Shown here piece after piece: positions 43,401 through 53,670 of a DNA stretch of 64,000 nucleotides (positions are counted from its first letter, which is position 1; each line of letters opens with the position of its first letter). Source of the stretch: Halichondria panicea. Its lineage: Eukaryota > Porifera > Demospongiae > Suberitida > Halichondriidae. Made by a program: the position numbers and the translations under genes. The notes under the pieces were generated by a model. That model worked only from the letters and a program-made list of their open reading frames with translations. It ran no database searches and was not told where the DNA came from. The stretch lies in the NCBI RefSeq assembly GCF_963675165.1, contig NC_087386.1:2005669-2069668 (forward strand), written 5' to 3'.

Positions 43401-46400
43401 TACAGCCCTCAGTGCATGCACATGGTCATGTTTGGATGTTACGTAGCTTAATAAGGATATCATGATATCTTAACTCATTACATTACAGCACAATGCATGC
43501 AGTCATGTGCAAAAATGTTGACTAAAATAATGGTTTAGTAGTATGCCATCTTCAGAGGAAGTGCGGGGTTGAGGCTAGGGGCCATGTAGAGTCTGATAAC
43601 AACTCCACTGGGAGTGTCACCATGCATGTACATGGTATGCTAGCTTGAGTGGCTCCTTGTATGTGGTGCAATGAAAATTCTTCTAAGAATGTCTTTTATC
43701 TCTGGCTTGCATTTATAAACAGCATTGTATGTAAATACCAGACCGTCTTTCGAAGAGTAGCAGCAGTCTGTAATCGGGCTATGTCTTTAGATGGTGATTT
43801 ACATGATCAAGCTGTAGCCTCCAGTCGACAATTTGCTGCCTCGAGTTCTATCCACCCATCCGATTCGCTCTGTTAATTTTTTTTATAGCTAGCAGCTGCA
43901 TGGTTACAGTAAAACATATATTGTTTATTTGTGAGGTTTCTCATAATGATTTTTAGGTTTAGGTATTAATTTACCCTGATGATGTAACCTTAAAACAGTT
44001 GCGATAATTGTACCCGGTATGACTATGCATGCAGTCATTCTTCAACTTTCATCCCCTTGTTCCTTTTTCCCCTGCAGGCCTGAGACAACAACAGTGGTGC
44101 TTAAAGGCTTGGTGAGTGCACTTATAGTCTAATCACATACCTATCTGCTCTCCAGTCACACATGCAAGCTACCTAATTATACCCCTAATCACATACCCAC
44201 GCATGCTCTTCACACACAGGCTCTACTAGAGAGTGCTGTAGGGAGAGTGGAGAAAAATTCCCTACCTCTGGTTGCCTTGGAAAACAAACAATATATCAAC
44301 CTGGCTAATGTGAGCGCCTCTTTATAATCTATAGTGCTATTGTTTGATGGTTCCCACCCCAGGTGATCACCAAGGTGATGGTGTCCTGCTCTGACAAGAC
44401 AGCAGTGAGTTGACAGTATAACTACACTACGTTGGTATCGTAAACGAATCAGTCCGTGGATCTAATTTCAATTATTTTTATGATTTTCTGAAATCTTAGA
44501 AAGAAACCTTTCAAATTAAATGATGTCATCGAAGTTCATGCATATTTGTCAATTTGGCCATACCATGGATTATAATAACCCATGCATGGTCCTAGGCTGA
44601 AAATGGCCCCAACGAAACTTATCGTTTGTAAGGTCTCTTTCTAAGATTTCACATTGGATCAAAGTTATGGCTGTTGAGATATGTTACCCCCCCCCCCCGG
44701 TTTAATTAACGGTTCGGGTACTCTTCCAGCTACCATAACATGAAGTAAATTTACTGAAAACAGGTCGGAGAATCATTATTGTATCTTAGTCACCATGATT
44801 GCGTACTATACCTTCTCCTATATATATATACAGAGACAGAGGAGTGTGTCCCTGCTAATGAGACTGATCCATATCTTCACTGCCGACGGTCGTCACAAGC
44901 TCTACTCTCACTTACTGCACACAGTGTGTCACGGTGGAGTGGTGGGGCTACTGGTACACAGTGTCAAGAATGAAGTGGACACAGCTCTAAAGGTGACAGG
45001 GATTAGGGGGGAGTAACTACTTTGTTGGATTGTCCAACTTTCAAAAACGATATTATATACATCCAAGAGTAGATCTACTCTTGATACATCCTATAGCTCG
45101 TTGTGTGAGCTTTATCATAATTACATGTGCGCTTATAGATAATGCTTACATTAAAATATCTATAATTCCAAAAAATAATGTGTGTTTTTTCCTAGCTAAC
45201 CTTGGGACCTTGTGATTTTTTGTGTTGTCTTAATGCAGGGAGCCTCAATGCTCACAGCCAGTCCCTTCCTTGGGGAGAGTTTGGGTCCATTGCTCAACAA
45301 AATATTCACCCTCTCACCTGACACACAACTCATGGAGGAAATGGACAGGTAAAGCCTGTGTGAAGCATATTGTAAAATTAATGATGTTTATGGTCTTCCC
45401 TATTATATAGGGTGATGGCTGCCTTGAACTTTCTCAGATACTTACTGATTGGGGATACACAAGAGAGAAATGAGGTCGGTGTTGTTAATCTACACTGTCT
45501 ACCCTCTAACCCTCAATTAATAGTAGCCGACCTATATCTCCTAGTAGTTCATTCCTCTCCCCCCCCCCCCACACACACAGACTGGAGTGTGGGGTATCCG
45601 GTCACACCTCCACACTAGTTTTGTGGCCCCAGTGAGACAACTACTGACCAGCACTAAGATGGTGTGTAGACAAGAAATGGAGGCTGCCAGAGAGGAGAAA
45701 GGGCAAAGGGCAAAAGACGGACCAGAGGTGTGTGTAGAGGTTGCTGGGGAGACACTACCCAAGCTGTCAGAGAAGGAAGAGCTACAGGTATTGGTAATGG
45801 TGGCCAGGCTGCGTGTATGTTGTTTATGAATATCAATATTGGAGTCAGGAATATTGTTATCTCACTGATTGGGCTGCACTTCTTGCTCATCAGTGCAGAA
45901 GTACAAATCCTATATAAGCGTGTCCCCCAAGTGGCGTCAGAACAGTTGGCCAGGCCACGCCCAGCTACATATATACATGCATGCAGCTTTGCAGAATGTT
46001 GTAGCTAACAAACAACTAGCGCTTTAGTGCGAGGCTAACTCATAAGTTGAATAGACAGTTTGTGCGAACAGATGATGCTATGAGATATTCTGAAGAGACT
46101 GCAACAGCCTTCACTGTGTAGCTATAACTCATGAAAGAAGCTTTAGTTTGATCCAAGATAATGTCGCAGTGGCTAGAAGCATATACCGTATAGCACGAAA
46201 TTTTCGAGGCACTTATATTTCGTGGATTGGCCTTTAAAAGCATTTCGTTGCACAATCTTCGCGGAATGACTGCTTACCGGAAGCCACGCCTTTACACGGT
46301 ATAGCAAATAATTAAAGAACAATTTTCGTGTACTTAATTTTCGTGTATAGGATTGCTAACCCACGAAATCCGCGAAAATTTCGCGCTATATACGGTATAT

Positions 46401-46663
46401 ATAGAAGCTGTTAGTTTTCATCGCATTGCAACCGTTAAGCAGTATGTTACAGCTGGAACAGACACACACACAGTCAGCTTTACCGTATCCCTCATGCGGC
46501 TACGCCTCGAGGCATAATAATCAAACCTCCTAATTGTACCCACTCTTCACCTGATTAATTTATTACCCCTTCCCCTCGTGTGTAGATGCTGGAGGTGGTA
46601 GGTAACCACATGGACATGTTGGAGAGTGTACTAGTCAGAGTGGAGGAACTATTGGAACATTGA
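33008..46663 (+). CDS. GLMN: Glomulin
   Basis: Glomulin binds RBX1 and inhibits cullin-RING ubiquitin ligases. Sixteen exons: 33008-33037, 33094-33195, 33267-33371, 33424-33532, 33585-33868, 34074-34129, 34187-34295, 34454-34647, 44078-44111, 44220-44309, 44363-44404, 44834-44992, 45239-45348, 45411-45474, 45581-45787, 46586-46663. All phases agree and give 590 aa; human is 594. Matches include ILVDLGWDLLSLL, FIRPFVDRM, LPVVLSQQFLL, RVMAALNFLRYLLIGD, ETGVWG and the C-terminal VLVRVEELLEH. The protein is helical-repeat throughout. Intron 8 (34648-44077) is about 9.4 kb and full of repeats, while the other introns are about 50-800 bp. Splicing across it must still work for the gene to function, and the reading frame on both sides is clean, so the gene looks active. 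Confidence 0.93.
35463..35683 (+). pseudogene. Unrecognised short coding-like fragment
   Basis: A 34-codon ORF (MPSNRHSSQHLPVKQPKR start) ends at TAA. A second open stretch in another frame follows at once (SKTSTSSSTTSPGEDEST, ending at 35683). The two together look like one frameshifted coding piece. I do not recognise the family. Upstream is a direct repeat of ATGCTGATTCAGCAAGCTAA-type sequence. Confidence 0.3.
36213..36450 (-). pseudogene. 3' end of an unrecognised repeated gene (unit A copy)
   Basis: Open minus-strand sequence ending in IRGFLRRIETTS and a stop at 36213. Upstream it runs into the foldback element at 36475, which cuts it. The helical, polar sequence has no motif I can name. 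The same end occurs at about 49140-48860 and, shifted, at about 62640-62370. This copy is 5'-truncated. Confidence 0.45.
36475..37707. mobile_element. Foldback DNA element, TA target, long inverted arms
   Basis: The ends are perfect inverted repeats starting CAGTGCAACAACCAAAGAGA, flanked on both sides by TA. The inverted similarity continues for about 500 bp inward (36475-37005 against 37198-37707) around a centre of about 190 bp. There is no transposase. The corresponding sites in repeat units B (about 49137) and C (about 62657) read GAGCTTTTTATAGCCTGTTG without the insert, so they serve as empty sites. The TA duplication points to the Tc1/mariner superfamily; the family name is inference. 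Confidence 0.8.
38590..38998 (+). pseudogene. CAP gene relic (promoter and signal-peptide exon) in glomulin intron 8
   Basis: It carries the same upstream block as the CAP cluster (ATGCAGCGTCTCAGTCGATT, then a TTTAAAAG in place of TATAAAAG, then CAAAGTTTCAACTGCAAATC). An ATG follows at 38871 with a signal peptide (FCCLLAIVLCIGTA). The frame stops at TAG 38 codons in, within the segment that should read HNDIRSDVSPTA. No later CAP exon is found nearby. It is a dead fragment. Confidence 0.75.
39407..39735. repeat. Dispersed repeat with CCTCGAGG end
   Basis: It begins TATGCCTCGAGGCGTAGCC and continues through CACGAGGGATACGGTA. A reverse-complement copy lies at about 46010-46522 in glomulin intron 15, itself interrupted by a smaller inverted-repeat element. 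No ORF. Confidence 0.6.
41644..41824 (+). CDS. Short ORF, unrecognised, doubtful
   Basis: A 59-codon ORF (MLDGTKTQSDGRNTEG start, TKEALEHL end). The opposite strand is also open over 41710-41901 (MPDFAAVKELVEQHVDSY). One of the two may be a remnant of a coding exon. I cannot name a family, see no flanking splice pattern, and the stretch lies in a repeat-rich intron. Confidence 0.2.
41964..42105. mobile_element. Hairpin element with about 60-bp inverted arms
   Basis: The arms read GGAGGATATGCACCC then TATATCCTCCGCTACCGTGG then TTAC, and return as the near-exact complement after a loop of about 20 bp. Outer ends are GATATGCCACACCT and AGGTGTGGTATATCC. Non-coding, MITE-like. Confidence 0.75.
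42555..42800. repeat. 66-bp minisatellite, about four copies
   Basis: Copies start at about 42562, 42627, 42694 and 42762 with the core TTCTGAACAATTCTCTTGAA followed by TTCTTTCCTTGCAAAGTTG. AT-rich, no gene. Confidence 0.85.
44436..44672. mobile_element. Imperfect foldback element in glomulin intron 11
   Basis: The ends are inverted versions of GTGGATCTAATTTCAA / ATTGGATC with TCTTAGAAAGA-like inner blocks. The same element type occurs at 9546-9770 and 7372-7590 in the kinesin introns. Confidence 0.6.
46010..46522. repeat. CCTCGAGG repeat (inverted copy) with a nested small element
   Basis: Lies in glomulin intron 15. It ends GGCTACGCCTCGAGGCATAA and is the reverse complement of 39407-39735. 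A nested element at about 46185-46397 has TACCGTATAGCACGAAATTT-type inverted ends and splits it. Confidence 0.6.
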
Positions 46664-46771
46664 ATATTACAGTGCAATTATGATTAAGTTTCACTATTAT
46701 ATTAATTACATGTACTTTTAACGGAGCCAAAACTCTCAAGAAGAAAAATAATACATATATCTTAAAATTAA

Positions 46772-47107
46772 TGGTTTGAGCTTGCCAGGACTATGTACGT
46801 TTGTCTGCTGCTGCTGAACTATAGCCTCGTTCCCAGCCTCGTTGTCTCTAAAATAACGTTAGGCCGCCAACTAGCCTCTTTCCCAGCCGAGTTGTCTCTG
46901 AAATAACGCTAGGCCGCCAACTAAAAAAAAAAATCGGCCTGGGACCGAGGCTACTGCTGAACATGCACACTGTACTGTAAAGTTACTGTTTTTCTACTGC
47001 AGGTACTTGGAGAGGGTGACCTGATTCTAGTGGGTCTTGGGGAGCAGTTGGACTCTGAACCAGTGGAGAATTGCAATCCAACTATAGTGCTACAGGACAA
47101 GTACAAG
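46772..47107 (+). pseudogene. Glomulin pseudogene, exons 1-2
   Basis: A degraded exon 1 (GCTTGCCAGGACTAT|gtacgt) and the intron start GTTTGTCTGCTGCTGCTGAA match 33017-33061. A CCTCGTTCCCAGCC-type insert (about 46815-46955) follows. Then exon 2 at 47003-47107 matches glomulin exon 2 with changes (GEGDLILVGLGEQLDSEP) and a GTATGC donor. The next exon is 13.7 kb away at 60840. Confidence 0.85.
46815..46955. mobile_element. Short inverted-repeat insertion in the glomulin pseudogene
   Basis: A tandem of two near-identical halves (AGCCTCGTTCCCAGCCTCGT and AGCCTCTTTCCCAGCCGAGT, each ending AGGCCGCCAACTA). An A-run and the complement CGGCCTGGGACCGAGGCT follow. It is absent at the matching place in functional glomulin intron 1. 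Confidence 0.6.
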
Positions 47108-47379
47108 GTATGCACATTAAATAAACTCATTTACCGTGTATAGTATAGTTACAGCGCCATCATAATTTAAGCGCCAACTCAGACTGAACGCAATTTTTTA
47201 GATCCTAAAAAAGCGCCAACAGTTGCTATAATTTTGTTATACAAAATTAATTATCTGCTATAACGTGCAAAGATTAAAGGCGTGGCTTCTGGTAAGCATT
47301 GTGCAACGAAATGCTTTTAGAGACCATTCTACAAAATATAAGTGCCTCGAAAATTTCGTGCTATATGGTAAATCGGTTT

Positions 47380-49150
47380 TGTCTTGTCATACTTCCGAAC
47401 TTCCTCTATGTAAGTATTGGTTGTTTGTATTTCTCCATGCACTTCTGTATAATTATGAAATGCATGACCAAAGAATGTAGTTTCCCTGAGTCCATATATA
47501 GCTGCCAGGGCTGCATTGAGGGGGGGCGAGGGGGGTAATTCGCCCCCCCTAGGATCAGGCAGATTCATTTGTACTGCTATAATTCTGATGACTTCGCCCC
47601 TCCAACATTTTTAAATTGCCTAATTCGCCCCCCCCCCTGATCCAAAATCCTGAATGCAGCCCTGGCTGCTAGCAATAGCTCTTGTTTGGTTGACCTTATT
47701 TACTGTTTGAGATACGATAGCGTCATGTCAATTAAGCCATCCTATAACCTGCATGCTCATTCACAAAGCTGGGTGCAGATGAAATGCTTGTGTGACAGTA
47801 TTGTTTCTAAGCTAGTGTTATAAATGAGTCAACAGCTGTGTATGGTATGTCTTGTGTGTCCAGTGGTGTGCTCTGCATTGTTAGCTCGGCATGATGCCCA
47901 GAGTGTTCTTTCCCTGGTGACTCTCCTATAAAGCTAGTTGCCAGGTTGTCTGGCCCAAGTATTGACACAGCTGGTGGACAGGTCCAAAGTAATAAAATAA
48001 TAAAATAATAAAAAATAATAAAATAAATAATAAAATAATAAAATAATAAAAAATAATAAAATAAATAAATAATAAAATAATGGCAAATCGTGAACTTATA
48101 AAATCAGCACTTGTACTCCCTTAAAATTATTTAAATCTATGCTTAATGACCCTGTAGTACTTAGCATTCTTTGAATAGGTAGTTACACTATATATAATCA
48201 TATATATATATATATATATTTTTTTTTTTAGGGTACTAACTTATTAGCTTCTGCTATTTTTATTGTATCCTGGCTTTGCCGAATTGTTTAAAAAAAAAAA
48301 AAAAAAAAAGTACTCGTCCTTACGCTATATGCAGCATCTGTGGTCGTCTGTGTATACACAGACGACTATAAATTATCTGTCAGCTGTTGTCTTATACCTA
48401 CGTTGTACATAATGATTTCCAGTATACACATAGTATACCGTAATCGTTCTAATTATAGAACCAGTAAAAAATTATTATTTTTCGAAACAATGTACGAAAA
48501 AAGGTGATTTTATATGGTGGTATATGGGCGTTATAAAAGAGGGCGTCCTAACCGAGGCTGGTTCGACCGCTTACGGTAGTCCCTTGTGCTCACCCACCAT
48601 GCAGCGTAAACTGTCAGATAGTAAAATAATGTTCTGATTTTACACAAAACACGTAACAGCCTAATTTGGCAGCAACCATAAATAGATCTACATAATTATA
48701 ATTATGGCTGCTAAGCTAATTACATGCAGCAGGGGCTACAGCTGTTCTTAGTTCAGCCTCTGCTAAACAACTCTGCGAGGAGTGTTACAATTGTCGGCTT
48801 TGAACGTGATGCCGGCTGCTTGACTCTTCATAGCCATCGAGTGTAATCTTCAAGAGCTAGTTTCAATTCTCCTAAGAAATCCTCTCATCTCTTGTACACT
48901 TCTTTGCACTTGAGATGAAATCTCGTGATGAAAGTTGAAATGAGCTGCGTTGAACTGCGTTGAGAAGCTAGTTTGCAGTTGCTTTGAACATGAAGTTCGG
49001 AACTCTTCGGATATTCAATTCTCTTTAATACCTCTTTTGGTTAGTTCTGGAAATATTGATGCTGACATGGAGACTCTCTCTCTCAGACTTAAATTGAAGG
49101 TTTTAATTGATATATTTTGGATTCTGTTAGAGCTTTTTATAGCCTGTTGG
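47380..49150. repeat. Long repeat unit B
   Basis: It repeats unit A block by block (CTCCATGCACTTCTGTATAA, GAGATACGATAGCGTCATGT, CCATCCTATAACCTGCATGC, CGTGATGCCGGCTGCTTGAC). A GGGGGGCGAG-type insert is present at about 47505-47665. A run of AATAA units lies at 47995-48085. A poly-A or poly-T stretch lies at 48286-48309. The minus strand at about 49060-48860 keeps a reading frame ending RSVQEMRGFLRRIETSS. Confidence 0.65.
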
Positions 49151-49600
49151 CAGAATTGGTGCTTTCCCTGGTGCTTTCCCTGGTGATTCCCCAGGTGGGC
49201 CCCCTAGTCAGTGTCAGGGACTTACCCCACCATCTGCTATAGATGCCCCAATAATGATCAATTATTATCCAGAGACACACTCCCTGGTGCTTTCCCTGGT
49301 GATTCCCCAGGTCAGTGTCAGGGACTTACCCCACCATCTGCTATAGATGTCCCAATAATGATCAATTATTATCCAGAGACACACTCCCTGGTGCTTTCCC
49401 TGGTGATTCCCCAGGTCAGTGTCAGGGACTTACCCCACCATCTGCTATAGATGTCCCAATAATGATCAATTATTATCCAGAGACACACTCCCTGGTGCTT
49501 TCCCTGGTGATTCCCCAGGTCAGTGTCAGGGACTTACCCCACCATCTGCCATAGATGTCCCAATAATGATCAATTATTATCCAGAGACACACGGCCACGT
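49150..49600. repeat. 104-bp minisatellite, four copies
   Basis: Near-identical units of exactly 104 bp (GGGACTTACCCCACCATCTG to CCCCAGGTCAGTGTCA) start at about 49216, 49320, 49424 and 49528. The few differences and a frame open across copies produce similar ORFs shifted by 104. Not a CRISPR: there are no unique spacers. Confidence 0.9.
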
Positions 49601-49628
49601 GCATGACCAGCAAATGACTTGTGCATAA

Positions 49629-49837
49629 ATACCGTATAGCGGTAATTTTTGGGGAGGGGGGTGCAAAATATTCATGGTTGAGCAATACTATTTTAGTCAG
49701 TTCGTCGATCTTGTTTTTGTGGTTGCTGCTTGCACTGCAGGTAAAGGTAGTCAAAGTCGCTTCATTCGTGGGTAAAATATTCGTGGTTCAACCATATATT
49801 TTGCCCCCCTCCTCGGAAATTACCAGCTATACGGTAT
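49629..49837. mobile_element. Small inverted-repeat element, ACCGTATAGCGG family
   Basis: The ends are ACCGTATAGCGGTAATTTTT and its complement ending AGCTATACGGTAT. The interior contains CGTGGGTAAAATATTCGTGG, shared with copies at 62778-62975 and 63506-63690. No coding capacity. Confidence 0.7.
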
Positions 49838-50639
49838 CGTCAAGACTGTGGTGTACTTTTTGTTTTGGAACAGAGAAGGCAGGACATGCGTCATCGTGCA
49901 GTCACATGGCAATGGAATGTGTGGCATACAATGTTTACGTTAGGCTCTTGACCTTTTCTTATAGATTTCAGTGTAGCTATGATGCCTGCATGTGGTAGAT
50001 CTACTGTTGTGCTTCTCTAACAAGCTCACATCACTTTCTAGTAATCTCGAATATGAACTGCATGCATGGATGCAAAATTAAGGCAATACTATTGTCCTAT
50101 ACCCACACAATGACTTCCAGTGTACGGCAATATAGTTATAACATTCCCTGGTTGCCAACCAGCTACTGTAAGTTGCTGTCCACTGCAAATTCAGAGCATT
50201 CCAGTGCTAATGTTTGTATACGTATATGCATGTATAATATTATACATATACTGTCATGCAGTAAAGCAGGCTAATAAAAACATCTTCATCCAGTCTAGAT
50301 CGAGAGTACGTAGATTACCACAAATTTGTGAGTGAGTTGTTGTGATTGCTAAGAAATAGTGCTGATATGAATGAATAAGCTAAGGTGGACTGGTGGGTTT
50401 GTGTTAATAGCAAAAAGGGGCGGAGCTAGGGCCGGGTCCAGGAAATTTAGGGACATCAGTCACATGGCAATGGAATGTGTGGCATACAATCTTTACGTTA
50501 GGCTCTTGACATTCAATATTTTTATGTAGAAAATGCATAGATTGTTGTTTTGTTGTTAATTATACTCTTGCCCTAACCACAACCTCAAGAGTTATAGGAG
50601 ATGATGTACAGGTTTTATGAAATGCCTGTCCACTTTGTC

Positions 50640-51290
50640 AACTCACCCCAGTGGAGCATGATTGTATTGTTCATTTCTAAAGTTTGGTGTGGATGACAGG
50701 CTTTGTGTTACAGTTGAGTTCCCCTGCAGAGCTGTGTGTTTGAGGGAATCCATATCTCAACACAATGCTATGGAGAAATACGAGCTGATAGTTCGTTGTT
50801 AGGTATAAGGGCTTCATGATTGTATTGCTAAAGTTTAGTGTGGATGACAGGCTTTGTGGTTGAGTTCCCCTGCAGAGCTGTGTGTTTGAGGGAATCCATA
50901 TCTCAACACAATGCTATGGAGAAATACGAGCTGATAGTTCGTTGTTAGGTATAAGGGCTTCATGATTGTATTGTTCATTTCTAAAGTTTAGTGTGGATGA
51001 CAGGCTTTGTGTTACAGTTGAGTTCCCCTGCAGAGCTGTGTGTTTGAGGGAATCCATACAGAGGATTTCAGGTTGGTTGGCAGAAGTTAAAAGTTGAAGT
51101 GCAGTCAACCATGACCACGTTGCATTAGTAGGAAGAAATTAAACACACAGTGTGTGGTCATGGTTGAGTGCACTTCAACTTTTAACTTCTGTCAACCAAC
51201 TTGAAATTCTCTGTATCTCAACACAATGCTATGGAGAAATACGAGCTGATAGTTCGTTGTTAGGTATAGGGGCTTCATAAAATTAGTCAA
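50640..51290. repeat. Tandem triplication of about 150 bp
   Basis: Three copies of a unit running from GGATGACAGGCTTTGTG through GAGGGAATCCATATCTCAAC to GTTCGTTGTTAGGTATA. The third copy is split by a small transposon at 51059-51213. Confidence 0.85.
51059..51213. mobile_element. 155-bp TA-flanked MITE, with empty sites next door
   Basis: Inverted ends of about 57 bp (CAGAGGATTTCAGGTTGGTT and its complement) flank a short centre. The insertion lies at TA within the third copy of a tandem repeat: filled site AATCCATA...TATCTCAAC, empty sites AATCCATATCTCAAC in the two neighbouring copies. This shows directly that TA was duplicated on insertion, as for Tc1/mariner elements. Confidence 0.85.
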
Positions 51291-51339
51291 TTACTGAAAT
51301 AACTTGTTTGTTAGTAACACTATCTTTCTGTGTGTGTGT

Positions 51340-51478
51340 GTGTGTTGCATAAGCTTCAGCGTAACAGTCAATCACTGGCGATCATTGAGTATAAAAGCAG
51401 CTAGGCTTCGATCTGCTCGATCCAAAGTTTCAATTGCAAGTCTCATCGTCTTTCCCCGAGAAATACAGCATTTGTACT
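51340..51478 (+). promoter_or_regulatory. TATA promoter of CAP copy 1
   Basis: TATAAAAG at 51390-51397, 82 bp before the ATG, preceded by an AGCGTAACAGTCAATCACTG version of the cluster's upstream block. It is the most diverged of the cluster promoters but keeps an intact TATA box. Confidence 0.65.
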
Positions 51479-52393
51479 ATGGCAATGAAAACAGGAGTCG
51501 TATTTTGTTGCCTTTTAGTTATAGCCGGCATTGTGCTCTGTACTGGGTACCTGACTCCTGAGGAGAAGTTAATTATCCTCAATGCTCACAATGATATCCG
51601 GAGTGATGTGTCCCCTACTGCAGCCAATATGGTTAAACTTGTAAGTCACACACACACACACACACATAGCCATCTATTTATTTCTATACACTAAGTTCTT
51701 TGTTGGAGTGGCCTTACAATCAGCATGGCCCCAAGTGAATAGCTACAATAATTATTTAGTTCTGAATGCAATTGCAACAGATGAATGGGGAGGGTTAGTG
51801 CACCGTTAAAGACTCTTTAACCCATCATTCTCGGCTGTTTGCTTTTTCTATACCTGTATGGTTTTGTGTTGTCTACCGTACTTATTCGATTTAAAGCGAC
51901 CCTCCAAATATGCGACACCCTCAATCTTTTCCAATTTTCTGACCTCTAAAAATAGCGACTGCAGCGTTCACAATTTTTTTTTTATGTCGCGTCCTAAATA
52001 GAGGTCAAACCACAGCCTCGATTCCAGGCCGCAAGAAACAATGTAATTTAAGCGGCCTATAATCGAGGACAGTAGAATAACCTCCAATTAGTGTGACCCT
52101 CTAAATATGTGACACCAGGACTTCAACATATTTTTCAACCTCCAAAAGAAACGACCTCTGGCTTCGTAATTATTTAAAAGTGTCGCTTTAAATCGAATAA
52201 GTACGGTACTCTTTTTTTTATGGTTTACTGTAGTTCCCTAAATACAAATCTTGTCGTAAATACACTAGCCAACCGTAAGAATAATCTATCATCAGATGTT
52301 AAAATTAAATTAAGTGAGCATCCCGTTTGAGCTAGTAATATGAGCAGTGGACACAATTCCACCGTCTGTTATTTATTATTTTCTTATTTTGAA

Positions 52394-52397
<4 letters not shown>

Positions 52398-52465
<68 letters not shown>
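52398..52465. repeat. (CA)n microsatellite
   Basis: Uninterrupted CA run in intron 1 of CAP copy 1, followed by AACTACCCCCTCACACAC, which resembles the acceptor-side sequence of the other CAP introns. It may mark a second, older copy of that intron end. Confidence 0.85.
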
Positions 52466-52466
<1 letters not shown>

Positions 52467-52879
52467 CTACCCCCTCACACACACCATAGTATAGAGGAGA
52501 GGGATTGGAAACACATACGTAAATGCCCGGCCCATCCGTGTCACGGTTATATTTCTTCCTTTCCTACCTCTGTCACTAGAAATTGACCTTTATCCTATGA
52601 TAATTTTAGTCTTTAACAGCCAAAAGACAGGCATGCAGGAAGGCTACTATACTGACTAGCCAGAAAGAGACATGAGACAGGCAGGAAGGCTACTAGGATC
52701 AAGTTAGGCTACTAGCTTCCATTCGTGTTTCAGAAGTTAGTATTAGAGGAGCTTTTCGCCATTGTATGAAAGAGTTTACAGTACAGTGTTAATAGAAGTT
52801 CAAGAACTTGTTAACTTCTCTTTTATAGATCTAGATCATAAACAATTAACATAATTATTGTATGTTTGTACTCGTGATG

Positions 52880-53525
52880 TAAAGACAGAAATAATGATGC
52901 AATTTTCTTGAACGTCCTCTTTGGTAGTGGTTCAGTGAACGTGCTACAGTCTGCCAATGTAAACCCTGAAGAAGCATCATCAGATGCACACAATCTGAAA
53001 TTAAACAGTATCAGTTTGAGATAACAGTTACCTTGGTGGGTCTTCCAAATGAGACTTCCGTCGTTTATTCTCTCATAACTCTTCCCCAAAAAACTTGCCG
53101 ATCCATTCGTATAACTACAAATGAAGTGTACAATAGCATGTAGTAACATTAAAAGGTCACTTCTAGCCTATATACATTTGCTACTTCAACACCTGCACTT
53201 TCACAAAATCCCACAAGTGAAAATCACGAGTGTGATAATAAATTTGAGCAAATACTACCATGGAGAGTCAATCACAAAGTTGCTACATTCAAAACACACC
53301 ACTGTACTTGTCTTCAATCTCGAACAGGCTGTACTTCTTTTTGAAAAAATCCTACAATCCTCAGCCAGTCAAGGAAAGCTAAAAAAAACTCATGAAACTC
53401 CTTTAGTAGACACTTCTATAGGTTAAGGTTACATATACTAGGTACTAAGAGCATAGTACTCACTAGCTGGCATAGCCCTGTGCAATATCCCTGAGGCCAA
53501 GGCACTTCTCTGCCCTTCTAAAAAA
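52880..53525 (-). pseudogene. Unrecognised multi-exon fragment on the minus strand
   Basis: Three coding-looking stretches with plausible splice signals on the minus strand. At about 53525-53475 it reads AEKCLGLRDIAQGYAS; at about 53113-53033 TNGSASFLGKSYERINDGSL with donor CAAG|gtaac; at about 52994-52880 a third after TTTAATTTCAG, with two frames open. Not related to CAP. I cannot name the family. It lies inside intron 1 of CAP copy 1 and may be an inserted gene or transposon piece. Confidence 0.35.
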
Positions 53526-53638
53526 GATGCCTTGCTTCAGTTGCCGCTACAGCATTGCGTGGGCGTATGCGAGACACGGATGGGCCGAAATTGTACTGAG
53601 TCCACATGCGTTTCTAATCCCTCTCTTCTATAATCTAT

Positions 53639-53670
<32 letters not shown>

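Larger units (their letters stand above)
34648..44077. other. Glomulin intron 8, expanded by repeats
   Basis: From the 5' end it holds repeat unit A (about 34700-36474), a foldback element (36475-37707), short direct repeats (about 38165-38230 and 38350-38410), a CAP relic with its promoter (38590-38998), a CCTCGAGG-centred repeat (39407-39735), and simple AT-rich sequence at 40.4-41.2 kb where I see nothing. It continues with a duplicated segment (41278-41450 and 42109-42416), a hairpin element (41964-42105), a 66-bp minisatellite (42555-42800) and a diverged fourth copy of the unit-A motif (about 43580-43880). No transposase or reverse transcriptase ORF is visible. Confidence 0.75.

Noticed and set aside
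43649-43876. 75-codon ORF (RRVAAVCNRAMSLDGDLHDQ) as a gene
   Set aside because: The region aligns loosely with the unit-A gene fragment on the other strand; no start context or partner exon found.
34648-44077. Autonomous transposon in glomulin intron 8
   Set aside because: I looked for transposase or reverse transcriptase motifs and found none; only non-coding inverted-repeat elements are present.
49211-49628. Possible CRISPR array or repeat protein
   Set aside because: Units are contiguous 104-bp copies without unique spacers, in animal DNA. The ORFs only mirror the repeat.
51304-51561. 85-codon ORF overlapping the start of CAP copy 1
   Set aside because: Different frame from the signal peptide; it lies over the TATA box and 5' UTR and shows no conserved motif.
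53121-53426. 101-codon plus-strand ORF inside CAP copy 1 intron 1
   Set aside because: No motif, no splice context; it lies opposite the gap between two minus-strand coding-like stretches.
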